From the NCBI RefSeq assembly GCF_905163445.1, contig NC_053195.1, positions 2,532,501 to 2,596,500 of the forward strand: a stretch of 64,000 nucleotides of DNA, written 5' to 3'. The notes beneath the pieces are model-generated. The model searched no databases, was not told the DNA's origin, and saw nothing but the letters and a program-made list of their open reading frames with translations. The position numbers were made by a program, and so were the translations under genes. The first letter of the stretch is position 1; every line of letters begins with the position of its first letter. Positions 10,380 through 21,269 of the stretch are shown here, piece by piece. This DNA comes from Pararge aegeria (lineage: Eukaryota; Arthropoda; Insecta; Lepidoptera; Nymphalidae).

Positions 10380-10813
10380 GTAAGTTTTTTAATAATATAA
10401 ATGTATAATATAGAGAAAATATAGAATTTATAAAACAAACGTTTACTTTTACAGGTTTTATTCAGGTGCAGACCAATAAAAAATCAATCCTGATGCATCA
10501 TAAATTCTGTATAGTAGATGGTCCGAAAGCTGTCAAGCGGAAAAACATACTAAAAGCTTACGCGGAAAAATTGAATATTCATGCACAGTTTACAAAGCAT
10601 ATTGCACAGCAAACGAAAATAAGACCATATAAAGGTTTTGTTATGTCTGGATCATTAAACTGGTCTACCCAAGCAATGGTTTCGAACCACGAGAGCGTTA
10701 TTGTAACTTCACATCCCAACATCGTTAACAAATTTGAAAAAGAGTTCGAAAGCTTATGGGTGGAGGACGAACCAGTAAGTAACCAGAACGTATTATGGAA
10801 CTATGAACTCTAA
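9920..10813 (+). CDS. zuc: Zucchini/PLD6-like mitochondrial phospholipase D family nuclease (two exons)
   Basis: Exons 9920-10379 and 10455-10813 join in phase 1 (A+GT = Ser154) across a 75-bp intron (GTAAGT...TTTTACAG), giving 272 residues, close to the usual length for this family. Residues about 6-24 (AKFLLASTATVVIASQVA) form the N-terminal anchor. The catalytic HxKxxxxD is H168, K170, D175 (HHKFCIVD), followed at 219-224 by GSLNWS. One such motif per chain means it should work as a dimer. Known for Zucchini/MitoPLD: outer mitochondrial membrane endonuclease that makes piRNA 3' ends and phased piRNAs; a cardiolipin hydrolase activity has also been proposed. A stretch of about 40 residues rich in Lys separates the two motifs. 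No other PLD family fits as well (single HKD plus N-terminal anchor). Confidence 0.87.
10455..10813 (+). CDS. zuc: zuc exon 2 with catalytic motif
   Basis: Begins after TTTTACAG, completes Ser154 and runs to TAA at 10811-10813. Carries the HxKxxxxD and GSLNWS motifs and a C-terminal FEKEFESLWVEDEP helix typical of the family end. Confidence 0.88.
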
Positions 10814-10855
10814 AGTTCCACCTATGGGCCTTTGAATAAAGATTTTTTTTAATTT
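10814..10855 (+). terminator. zuc poly(A) signal inside a LINE-tail-like sequence
   Basis: AATAAA at 10835-10840 lies 22 bp after the stop. The stretch AAAGTTCCACCTATGGGCC...TTGAATAAAGAT matches the family D LINE tail at 31.08 and 55.52 kb in the same orientation. Confidence 0.65.
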
Positions 10856-11123
10856 TTAAACCTAACCTACTTATGTGAATTACTTTGTATTTCTGTACTA
10901 GTTATTTCCATCAAGATCGATGCAGCATTTATACCGTGAAATAGTAGAAAACTATTACTTTAAACTATTACAATATATCTACTCTTTAACATTTATAATA
11001 TAATAATAAATATTATTCTTATACATAGGGATTATATTCCCTTTGCATATAATAACTATTTAATAAAAATATAAATAAGTTTATGAATTAAATAGGCTAA
11101 AATATAAATTAATTTTCTTTCAG

Positions 11124-11210
11124 GCTTTTCTCTCAACGCTATGACAAATAATATTGAGACAACTCGAAGTAGACAAGTATAAAAATTAAGTTTCACAGTT
11201 ATATTTTACG
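11124..11210 (+). other. Candidate alternative exon downstream of zuc
   Basis: Bounded by TTTTCTTTCAG and GTAAGT. A GTAAGT at 10775 within zuc exon 2 could splice to it in frame, replacing the last residues with AFLSTL and a stop. It could instead be an unrelated chance pair of sites. Confidence 0.3.
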
Positions 11211-11299
11211 GTAAGTAACAAAAATTATAATGTAAGTTGGAAATCAGCAACAAGTGCAGAATTTCTTTGCATTTTTAATTAATCGTTCATCTTCATCTC

Positions 11300-11640
11300 T
11301 CTCATTTTCAACCAAGGACCTGAATGACTGTTGTTCTTTGGTTGACAGATGACTGACATTTGACAGAACCATAGACAATTCCATGTGCACTTCAATTTCG
11401 ATCGATCATATGTTTTCTTTGTGTAGTTTTTTCAGCCGCTGATATTCGAATTGGTTATTAAGTTTATAATAAATGGTTATGCTAGAAAGTCGTAGGAGTG
11501 TTTGAAGAGTGTTGATTAATCTGTTTATGCGTGTAGACTAGTGAAAAGATATATTTTTTTCAAGTTCTTATAGGTGCAGTCGGAAGTGCACGTGTTTGCT
11601 TTTTACAGTCATTTTCTGAAATTTCAGTCAGTAAAGTGCA
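11300..11640 (+). promoter_or_regulatory. Putative promoter of a third transcript
   Basis: TGACAGATGACTGACATTTG at about 11344, followed by a TTTCAGTCAGTAAAG stretch (about 11622) that fits the arthropod TCAGT initiator. Supported only by motif and by the downstream splice sites. Confidence 0.35.
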
Positions 11641-11847
11641 GCTGAAACTTTTACTTTAGCGTTAGGAATGATGCCGCTCCCATTATACGGCCTTTCAAGT
11701 CTCTATTTAGAATATTTTGCGTGAAAACGTGGTTTTAAAATGAGTGTTAGGTTCATTTTGCTCACTCACTTTGGTTATTTTCTATTTAAAAGTTTCAAGG
11801 CGAAATCGTAATCCTGGACCAGAATTTACTAGGATAAAGTGAAAATG
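11630..11847 (+). other. Putative 5' exon of third transcript, ending in ATG
   Basis: Ends GTGAAAATG directly at a GTATGT donor (11848). The start of the exon is uncertain. If the ATG is used, the reading frame crosses the intron into the 12804 exon. Confidence 0.35.
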
Positions 11848-12803
11848 GTATGTATGAAACGCATTTACCCCCTCATATGCCATAAGTTTTGATAAAACAG
11901 CACATTTTCGTATGATATGAAAGTCACTATAATGAACATGTTGTTTTTTTGCCAATAATTTGCTGCGAAGACTGATTATGCTAAATTTGTCAATAATTGG
12001 CTACATTATTACTGTAGTTAAATTATACAAACAAGTAATCATATAACTGGTAATATAAATGCTTTTTGCAAACCTTTTTATACATTAAAAAAACTTATGT
12101 AGGTACATGTTTTCCTTTGCAAGTAAATTACTGTATATACTGTATATATTAGAATACATATTTTCGATAACTCATATTTCAATCTCTTATTAACACTCTA
12201 AATTATTAATAACACATGTGGTTATTATAGGTTTGTGGTAAAAAAAAACTGATTTTGTCAAATGTTCATTGAAGTAAGTGTACTATACTGGCGAATTATA
12301 TATCTGCTCTTGAAATAAAATCTACCAAAGTACTTATTTAAAATATAAAATTTGCTTTGCTTTACGTAACATTAATATTTCTTAGTCTAAACCTGTAGAA
12401 ATGTGTGCTAAATAAATGTGAAAAGGTAGCGTTCCATGCTACAAATTCCTCTGACCTATCAGAGGTCTTTGCCAAGCTATGGGACATTATATAGGATGAT
12501 GTGATTTATGATTTGATGTTGCAATCAACGAGAGTAATTCAATTTTTTAATTATGAAAATTTCATATGTATATTGAGTAGAAAATTAAAATCTCCTACAT
12601 TATTTAGAAAATTTGGATATTTTTACATTACCATTAGTAAATTTATAAAATGCTATAACTTTTGCAGAATATTGGTCGTCAAATAATATTTCTCATAAAT
12701 AACAGTGAAATATGCATTACATTGTAACTTCAAAGTTTAATGAGCTATTTAGGAAGTACTTATTTGTCCAGTCATATTTTAATAACCTCTTTCTTTGTTT
12801 CAG
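11848..12803 (+). other. Putative intron of third transcript
   Basis: AT-rich, no recognised element. A 61-residue open frame at 12501-12686 is AT-rich and looks like chance. Confidence 0.35.
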
Positions 12804-13077
12804 TTAAATGCACCAATGATGCAACACCACATGTGCAAGTGTTTCAGTGCAAGCAATTCTCATTGTGTGCATCTACATAAAATACACAAAAACGACAATT
12901 TTAAAACGTGAAACAAGTACATTCAGTGTGTGAAGTTGCTGGCATATTATTTTGCTGAAAAAATTGTGTTTTGAAAATAGTGCGCTTTTTGGATGCAGTG
13001 TTTGTTCATAGATGGCGTTGTTATCATTGCTGAGCTAGTGAGGAAGCTGTTCTGCTACTCGCTACTAGATGGCGCTG
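12804..13077 (+). other. Putative second 5' exon of third transcript
   Basis: Acceptor TTTCTTTGTTTCAG and donor GTAAGTG give a 274-nt exon. Joined to the ATG at 11845, it reads LNAPMMQHHMCKCFSAS and further residues to a TGA after about 36 codons, so it is either a short upstream ORF or plain 5' UTR. Any main reading frame would lie beyond the window or far downstream. Confidence 0.4.
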
Positions 13078-13362
13078 GTAAGTGATTATTGTGGCAAACT
13101 TTGTAATTATACTGCCATCTAGCGATGAGTAGTGATGTTTTAAGTTTTAACTTTGGCGATAGATGGTGTTGTCTAGATTTGACCTGACACTTTGTCCCTA
13201 ATATTTCTTTTTTAAAGACTTTGCTCTTTTATTAAATAACAGTAAATTACGAACCTGATTTAAGTAATTGATATTTTAAAATTATTTTTAATTTATAACA
13301 CAGCATACCATCTAGCGTTGAACAGTGTTATTTTAAGTTTTAACTTGTGCGATAGATGGCGC
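13009..13362. promoter_or_regulatory. Cluster of six YAGATGGCG motifs
   Basis: Motifs at 13009, 13066, 13114 (inverted), 13160, 13307 (inverted) and 13353. The best reads ACTAGATGGCGCTG. The core resembles CTCF sites and, less well, YY1/Pho sites. Binding is inferred, not shown. Confidence 0.45.
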
Positions 13363-13365
13363 ACT
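13113..13365. repeat. Two copies of a 58-bp unit with inverted ends
   Basis: Units at 13113-13170 and 13306-13365 both run CCATCTAGCG...TTTTAAGTTTTAAC...CGATAGATGG. The ends of each unit are inverted copies of each other. Confidence 0.75.
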
Positions 13366-14396
13366 GTGGTTTGTTTTTTATTAGTCCGAGACTTTTAAAG
13401 TTTTTTGTAGGCGACTGAGAAGCTCCTTTATCTAGTCTGATTCTGAGATTTGTAAAACCTACTCTAGTATTATTTTGAATCGTAATTCTTAAATACAATA
13501 TTAATTTAATAGATTTACCTAAAATTCGGCTGACCTACCGATTCCATAGCTGGGTCAGGGTGATCTTTCTATGTACCTAACTATACATTTGTTATTAGGG
13601 TACACTGCCGAGGATCTGTTTGGTGAGGAGTATACGAATTGAAGAAATTATAAATGACAAGATACAGATTCTCCTGCTGTTCGCGGAGTAAAGCAAATTA
13701 AGCTTTATTTTCCATAATATGGGTATTATGGATTTCCGCAAAGTAATCCAATATTTGTATTTTCGTTTCTTATGCCAAAAAAATGTATTAACAATGTTAG
13801 GTGCGTAGTTTTATTTTTCTGATAACTACAGCAATTCGCAATTATGTCGTCAACAACGATCAGTGCCAAGTTTTTCATATCCTCAGACTTTATTGTGGGA
13901 CTAACTGTACATATTTATTGTGAAAACCCGCTCGCCTGTATTGGAGCAGCATGGTGGGTCGTAGTTGTTTCGCGTAGTAAAGACGAGACCTGTACACCGT
14001 GACATTAGGCCTTTTAATATACTGGTTTATGATGATTATTATATTGATAGATCGACGTTTTTATTGATCTTCTAAGAAACTTATTCACGTATTTACTAAA
14101 CCTAGGAATTGCCCGAGTCAGATGCCTAGTGATTTAGGTTATTCCTACAGAAAAAAAACGTTTCACGAACTCTTATTTGATTACTAACGACGTTAGGTGC
14201 CGTCTAAAGTTACGACACCGATACGGCGGATCGTACGTAAATCTTTTCTAGAAAATTCGTTTTTTTTTTTTTTTAATAATCCTAAATCCCTACTATTATA
14301 TCAAAATAGAATGAGATTACAACCACAAATTAACACAACTGGCAAGGACCATAGATAAGTTAGGTTATATGAGTTGCGTAGTAAAAATCCATTGGT

Positions 14397-14435
<39 letters not shown>

Positions 14436-14944
14436 GTATAGGAATCTTCTTTCATTAGGTGTTACTTACTTGCCTTGTCCGACGTAAAATTAATTAAACT
14501 CTTGAATTGATGATACTGCTTAGACTGCAGGTACATAGATAGAATTACTTGAGTATATTCTTTTAGATGCTGTCTCGTTTCAAGATTTGTATATTTCTAA
14601 TTTTAAATTGTATTTAAATACACATTTTCGTGTTTAATATACATTTTCGTGGTTAATTATAAATCTAATAACGGGAACATGTATCTCACTATAATGTCGA
14701 CATTGAGACCGAATAATAAGGTAGGGCATGTATTTAGCCACATTGGTTTGCGACAAGATAATCTATCTGGAATAAGTTTTCAATGTCAATTAAATGATTT
14801 TCGATAAGAGATAATATTCAGTATAATAAATTTCAGACTTTCTAACTCCGGAACATGGTAGCTAACTTTGACATTCAAAAGAAAGCTAAGTCACTCAGTG
14901 GGCAATAAAGAGAGCTATATTCGAAAATATAAAAAAAATCAGAA
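13366..14944. other. No gene seen
   Basis: AT-rich. Holds a family H repeat piece at about 13600-13720 (AGATTCTCCTGCTGTTCGCG), a T-run at 14262-14275 and an (AT)n microsatellite at about 14402-14430. Confidence 0.6.
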
Positions 14945-15215
14945 ACTTGTTCTCAAAGGTGTTTGGAGTCCACCAATCCGCACTGGGCTAGCGTTGTGGA
15001 TTACGACCTTAATCCTTTCTCATTGTGGAAGTAGACCCGCCTGGATGGTAACTAGCCACGAAAGCCTATTAACGTGCTCTTCGAGGCTCGGGGTTAACCC
15101 ATCGCTAATTTCCAAACTTCGGGCTGGTAGTAAGAATTTCTTGATAAAGAAACCCAATACTATTGATTGCCCCGACCCGGGGATCGAACCCAGGGCCTCG
15201 TGATTTGCTGCCCAA
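14945..15215 (+). mobile_element. tRNA-derived SINE fragments (family B and a related head)
   Basis: 14965-15060 matches the family B body (AGTCCACCAATCCGCACTGG). 15090-15210 ends in an inverted tRNA-like head (GGGGATCGAACCCAGGGCC). The same head type recurs at 43.05-43.2 kb. Confidence 0.55.
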
Positions 15216-16195
15216 AATTCAAAATTCAAAATTTATTTATTTCAAGTAGGCCTAATGTAAGCACTTTTGAAACGTCAAGTCTGTCTGTTTGTAGTGATTC
15301 TACCACCGGTTCGGAAGGCAGATTCTACCGAGAAGAAGCCGGCAAGAAACTCAGCAGTTGCTCTTTTCCAACATCAACAATTTACATTTTGCATTTTAAC
15401 ATTCATTTTTCTATCTTGTGTGAGCTGAAAGCGGAGTCGGAAGCTTCCAAGCAACCTTGTCATTAAAAAATTCATAACTTGTGCATTGGCAGGTCCAAAA
15501 TCACCTTAGGAATCATATTATAAAAGCGTATACTCAATCCCACAAATGATCCCTGTACCTTACGCAGACGATATGCAGATGACACTAATTTATGACCATT
15601 TCTTGTAGGTCGACTGTTTATGTCCACTTTTTGTTTATAAGTACTAATATGTTGTCTTACAAATACTATATTGTTATAAATATATTGTGAAGCTACAGTA
15701 AGTATGCCTATTTCTTTAAACTTCTCACGGAGGGATTCGCGTGATTTAAGTTTATATATTGACCGTACAGCTCTTTTCTGCAATATAAATATAGTTTCGA
15801 TATCAGCTGCTTTACCCCATAACAAGATTCCATAGGACATAACACTATGAAAGTACGCAAAATAAACTAGCCTAGCTATTTCAACGTCAGTAATCTGTCT
15901 AATTTTTCTGACTGCGTAGGCAGCCGAGCTTAGTTTACCCGCTAGTGAATCTATATGGGCACCCCACTGTAGCTTATTATCCAAGGTCACGCCCAGAAAA
16001 ACTGTGGAAGTCTCTATTCTTAGTGATTCACCATTTATCATTATATTTTTATCAATTTTCTTTACATTTGGTAAGATAAATTCGACAAACTTTGTTTTTT
16101 TTGCATTTAAAAGTAAGTTGTTAACTGTAAACCAGTGCGACACATGCGACATAACACGGTTTACTTCGTCAGCCCAACATATATAGGCATTTACA
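15216..16195 (-). mobile_element. Jockey-like LINE, 5'-truncated, with 3' UTR and TTTTGAA tail
   Basis: Minus-strand order: reverse transcriptase C-terminus (16195-15472), a 3' UTR of about 230 bp (GTGTGAGCTGAAAGCGGAG is its complement), then GCCTACTTGAAATAAATAAA and a TTTTGAAT tail at 15216. The copy is 5'-truncated just after the RT palm. Confidence 0.82.
15472..16152 (-). pseudogene. Reverse transcriptase C-terminal fragment (jockey clade)
   Basis: A 226-residue open frame with SHWFTVNNLLLNAKKTKFVE, FLGVTLDNKLQW and VMSYGILLWGKA, all standard LINE RT blocks after the YADD motif. The catalytic palm and endonuclease are absent. A stop at PMHKL cuts the usual C-terminal tail short, so it is a dead remnant. 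Confidence 0.85.
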
Positions 16196-16256
16196 CCTGT
16201 ATACCTAAGCTACTTGTATATGTACCTATAATTAGATTAGCTACCAACTTACCTAG

Positions 16257-16452
16257 TGATAAACGACTAAGACACCGGGAGGTATCTTTGCATCGTTCGA
16301 GTCCGTGTAGGACTGCGGTGCATTGATAATGCATTCGTATTTATATCAAATAACCCACCAACTCAATGTCATGAACATAAATATCTGGCAAATATGAATT
16401 TATAGCTATCAAAAGTTTAATTATTTACCCACTTTATAAATTTACTGTAACA
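16257..16452 (+). mobile_element. 196-bp TG...CA mini-element with CTAG duplication, copy 1
   Basis: Starts TGATAAACGACTAAG and ends TTTACTGTAACA, flanked by CTAG at 16253-16256 and 16453-16456. About 95% identical (9 differences by eye) over its whole length to 37535-37730. An internal CGTTCGAGTCC (16294-16304) resembles a tRNA B box. Confidence 0.85.
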
Positions 16453-16759
16453 CTAGTTACCATGTAGGCACCCATAAAGTTTTAACTGCTATGATTATTA
16501 CACAAACAGAACGTTTTATTACAATAATACCACCACGTTCCTGGAATCTGGAATCCTTTTACTGTGTAATAGCTGTCACTTTTGACCTATTATCCAGGCA
16601 GGTGCCTACGAAATTAACTTTGCTTTGATAGTTCTCGTTGGTAGACTACCTTCTTGTAAGACAAATAACACGTTTCACTACAATAATACTGCCATATTCC
16701 TGGAAGGTGCCAGCTATAATGGTGTATGTAGGAACGCGGCGGCATACAAACTGCGCTTA

Positions 16760-16955
16760 TTAGGAGTTTTTATTTATTTTAGTGTTCCGTAACAGGAGGA
16801 TGGGTGGCCAATGACGTGTGATATTATGCTTAGCGCGGAAAACTAACGATACGATTGATATACTTTCACCAAGCAATGGCGACCTCGTACAGTTAAACGC
16901 AGCGTTGGTAGACCCACGACAAGGTGGACAGATGGCATTAAACGAGACATGATGA
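16760..16955 (+). pseudogene. LINE reverse transcriptase C-terminal fragment
   Basis: Translates to KRSVGRPTTRWTDGIKR near 16885-16945, the usual GKRxxGRPxxRWxDD block. Frameshifted upstream. A further scrap is at 17200-17230. Confidence 0.6.
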
Positions 16956-16956
16956 T

Positions 16957-17155
16957 CAGTGGCGTGCATAGCGGGTATACACAGGGTATGCGGATGATAT
17001 AAAATGAAGAAAATCTCCGGTGCGAGTTATAAAAACTTAAGTGTAGGCTTTTCTATGACTCTTACAAGGCCTGCCGTTAAGTATTTTATAACTGGAGATT
17101 TTTTCATTTTATATCATATGCCCTGCTTAGTGCATACCCTGTATGCACGCCACTG
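16957..17155. mobile_element. hAT-like MITE, copy 1
   Basis: TIRs CAGTGGCGTGCATA at both ends (inverted) and a long internal inverted repeat (GATATAAAATGAAGAAAATC). Flanking octamers ATGATGAT and ATGACAAT agree at 6 of 8. A second copy is at 52249. Confidence 0.75.
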
Positions 17156-17653
17156 ATGACAATGATGACGTAACTAAGCTTTCTTCCTGATTCATTCAGC
17201 GGGCGATGGAGCTATGCTCGGAGTGTCGAACAATCATTAGCCTATAAAAGTCGAGTGCTGGAATAAACGAGGCAATGCCTCTCCCATCGGGAGGGTTTAG
17301 AAATTATTAATTTCGAGACACACACACATAGACTGCAGTTCGAGCTTAGTAGCTTCGAACGTTTCGAAGTTTTGTGTGTTTTAGCAATTAAATATTATTA
17401 TCATTATAACATCTAGTATAATAAAATTATAAGAATAGTTTTTATTATGATGATTTTAAAACATTTCTAAATTCTGCAACCCAGTTGGCTACCTCAAAGA
17501 TGTTAACACTCTGTTGCAACAATCTATCTCTTTATCATGTTTACGTGTACAATAAAGTTAAGAAACACATTCTATACCCCGAAGTAGCTAAACCGCTCTC
17601 CGAAGTAACTAAACTGCTTTGCCTGGCACAACCAATAGAAGTTGAGACCCATA

Positions 17654-17862
17654 CAACGTGTAAAAGAATGATGAAATAATATTGAAGGATGCATTAGTAT
17701 ATTTTATAAGGAATCACCCTGTAAGAATATTAAATTAGAAGAAGCATTATTTTTACATACAAACGAATTCAAAATATTTTAAGTGTTTACTTATGACAAC
17801 CCTATTGAAGATAAAAGACCGACACGCGCACAGTAACTACGCTACGCGACGCGTACCTAATA
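17654..17862 (-). mobile_element. MITE with CAACGTGTAA-type TIRs, copy 5 (truncated)
   Basis: Begins CAACGTGTAAAAG and carries GAAGGATGCAT...AAGGAATCACCCTG as in the 2266 copy, but lacks the far TIR. Confidence 0.65.
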
Positions 17863-18075
17863 CAGGATTTCTCACGATTTTTTTTTCGCCTTTAATAAGA
17901 AATCGTGAGAAAACCTGCATGCCTGAGAGTTCTTTTTAATGTTATCAAAGGCGCGTGAAGTTTAGTCCCCACTTTGCTACCGTCATGGACTAGGGCCTGA
18001 ACCAGAGGCACGAGTCTCCTCTCATTCTGCGATGAGGCTCGTGCCCTGCTGTGGGCCGGTAATGATAATATGAAG
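17863..18075 (+). mobile_element. SINE family B fragment with inverted arm
   Basis: From AAATCGTGAG, AAACCTGCATGCCTGAGAG to CCCTGCTGTGGGCCGGTAATGA. 17863-17880 is an inverted copy of 17900-17917 with one mismatch. Confidence 0.65.
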
Positions 18076-20189
18076 ACTCTGTAGTCTCACTGTGCAACTG
18101 CTTCCACTGTGAGGGTTCCGCTAGATAATTTATGAAAAGATGGCGCAATATCGTATCAAATTACGCTTATTAGAACTTTTTTATTTATTAACTTATTTCG
18201 TAACTGGGCTGAGTGCCCAATGACGTGTGCTATTATGCCTAGTGCAATGTGATTGCATTTATTCCGAACGCTCAACGAAGCGGAGTGGATTAGTATTCGC
18301 AACCAGGCAAGACATACGTTTTTTAACTATCCCTACTAATATTATAAATGTTCTTGTTTGTCCTTTCTTTACGCCTTAACTTAGCAACCAATTGAAACGT
18401 GATGTTTGGCTTATAATTACGTAGTTAAAAGGACGGAAAAGTAAACTATTGCTACTAAATTTTTCATAAGAACCGCAAAAAAACTCCGATGATGAAAAAG
18501 GACTACAGTTTACCTATAAAACAAAAGACCAATTATGTCTTAGAACAGTACGTATTGTGGTTGATATAATATGTCAGTTAATTAATTAATCAAGTTAACT
18601 GTATAGGTATATATACTAAAGAAACTGAAAACAATAAACAGTACAGTACAGTACAGTCTTCTGTTCTGTAATAAAACTTAAGCCTTACTACTATATGAAA
18701 CTTACTTAATCTAGTTGCTCCATTTTAAAATTTTGATCATTCTGTTTTCCCCTTATTTTTAATTTAAAAAAAGCACACAGAAATCTGAGGCTTAGATTGA
18801 CAGATTGTTGGACTTAGAGTAAGTAAGATTTATTTATTTGTATTCCATTTCCAGCACATATAACATTACTGAAAAATTAAATCTACTGCGATACTGAAGC
18901 TTGTTATAATCTAAATCTACTAATTATTGTTGTATATCCTTTGCTATTACGTATTTCCTATTCCCGTTCAAATAACTCTCGTTGCACTCAAGATATACCT
19001 ACGTAGTCCGTCATACAAATCTAATGCCCATTCCACCAATCGATTTTCACTAGGCAACTCATATAAACTAATTTGTCTATGGTTCTTGCCACAAGGTGTG
19101 GTATTTTGTGTTTGTATTATCATATACTTTTAGGAAATTTATTATGGCAAAATAAGTATTATAAGCTTTAAATTTTTTATTTTTCTTTTTTGTTTTAATT
19201 AAATTTTTTTTTTCTTTATTTGTATAATAATTGCTTGCTAGGTACTTATTCCTAAGCAATTGTGGTTAATGTTATCGTATTATATGTATAACCAAGATGT
19301 GGAAACTTCATTGGTTTATGTGATACAAAAATACGGCATTACTTTTATGTGTAATAGTACTGTTTGTTTCCCTTGAAAAGCTAATAAATAAATAAAAATA
19401 ATTTTCATATATTAAAAAAAATATATATATTTTTTTCGTATGTCAAGTGTCAGTTTAAGAGTACCCTCAACTTTACGCTCCTCGGAATAGGTGTCCTAGC
19501 TTCAGAGGGCGCCTAACGTCCTTAGACATCACATAAGAGTTCGAACTTGAAACTTTTTTTCTCTAATCACCTAAACCACTAGGCATCCAAAGATTCCTAA
19601 GTTTAGTGAAAACGGGCATAAATCTATTTTCACAGTATACGGAACACATCATAAAAGTCGACATACTAACTTGAACAATATTTATTAATTTCAATGATCA
19701 CATTTCACATGTTTTGACCCAAAGCGCGTAAACTGTTGGTCGTAAAGATGGTTATCGCCGTAAAAGCGTGTGAAATTGGTGTGTTATGTGTATGTCGCAT
19801 CTAATTCTAGTTTTAACTGATTCCTTATAACGTCCCCCTAATTCCTGTTACTGGGTAGTTAAGATGAGGATTTTTATTGTTTCCTGCTACATGGCTACAT
19901 TTTCTCCACGGGGAAAGGACAAAACCATATCCCGTCCCATGGTTTTCCCCACTCTCCGAGAATGGGCTCGCGGGTGGAAATAAATTCAAATAATATTACT
20001 AACTACTGGATGTCTGTCAAATGGCGGTAAAATTTTATATTACCCTGGTGCCGTTCTTTGGCATTAAGACAAGTAAATTTGATCTCCTGAAGACTAATGA
20101 CTTTTTATCCCGGGATAATAAGCGGTGGGATTTAAAAATAAACTGAAAAAAAACGCGGACGATATCTATAGCAACAATAAATAATAATA
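18076..20189. other. No gene seen
   Basis: Includes a repeat at 18160-18260 shared with 16750-16830 (CCAATGACGTGTG.TATTATGC), a Helitron-like 5' piece from 18330 (TCCCTACTAATATTATAAATG-type), a GTACA run at 18642-18660, and a tRNA-SINE scrap at 19535-19590 (inverted CCTAGTGGTTTAGG and AGTTCGAAC). The rest is unassigned. Confidence 0.55.
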
Positions 20190-20450
20190 AATAAATAAAT
20201 ATACTGCGACAATAAACACATCGCCATCTAGCCCTAAAGTAAGCGTAGCTTGTGTTAAGGGTACTAAGATAGCTGATAAATATTTTTATGAATATAATAC
20301 ACATAAATACTTAAAATAAACAAATAAACACCCAGACCCTGAAAAACATTAATGTTCGTCACACAAACCTTTTTCCAGTTGTGGGAATCGATCCCACGGC
20401 TTTGGACGCAGAAAGCAGATACGCTGCCCATGGCGCCAATCGGCCGTCCA
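20190..20450 (-). mobile_element. SINE family A, near full length
   Basis: Ends with the inverted tRNA head (GTGGGAATCGATCCCACGGC, then GGCGCCAATCGGCCGTC) at 20380-20449. The tail starts with an (AAAT)n run at about 20190. Confidence 0.85.
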
Positions 20451-20938
20451 TATATTAATTTCATTCTGATTTTTAATATTTGTTGTTATAGCGGCATAAT
20501 TTGTGAAACATTCAACTGTATCACGGTTCGTGATATATAGACGGACGGGCAGCGGTGTCTTAGTAATAGCCAACCCGCTGTCTAAGCGTCTCTCGCTAGA
20601 TTTTTTAAAACAGCGAGCGTGCGAAAGCTACACGACGCAAATAACAAAACTCATATCCACCGAAGCTACTGAATCACAGGAATAGCATAGCGCAGCTGTG
20701 TCCCCCGCCTTAACCCCATAAGCCGTGTGACTCACGTACCGTTTTACATATTAAAATGTTTTTATATTTACAAACAAAGAGCCGGAGGGTAACAGCACCG
20801 GACGTTTCCAGAAATGGATACTAAGTAGAGGAAGTTGGGTATATAGAGGCATTTTGATATGCGACTGATATAGTTACGATAAGGGCTTAGACTAAGGACT
20901 GCCGGCGGCGACGCTCGCGTCAATCAATATTACCTAAA

Positions 20939-21127
20939 TCTATATCTATATATATAAAATAAAGTTGTGTTAGTTACACCATTTATAACTCAAGAACGGC
21001 TGGACCAATTTTTATGATATTTGATTTTTTTTGGATTTCTCTTAGACCGGAATAGGATAATAAGTATTAAAATATAACATTCATCAAAAAAAAATGATCC
21101 GCGGTACGAAGTTCGCCGGGACATCTA
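20939..21127 (+). mobile_element. Helitron-like element
   Basis: Begins TCTATATC after an A and ends GTTCGCCGGGACATCTAG before a T. No target duplication, as expected for Helitrons. Confidence 0.55.
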
Positions 21128-21269
21128 GTAAAAAATAAAATATATATAATATAATTTATTCGGCCTTAATTTAATAACACGTATCTATATATTGTATAAA
21201 ACTTACATATGGAATTAACAAAATAAAAAAATTTCTACATTTGGAAAACTATCAGCTGTAAATACATCA

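Noticed and set aside
14402..14430. (AT)n run as a regulatory TATA region
   Set aside because: Simple microsatellite with no promoter context.
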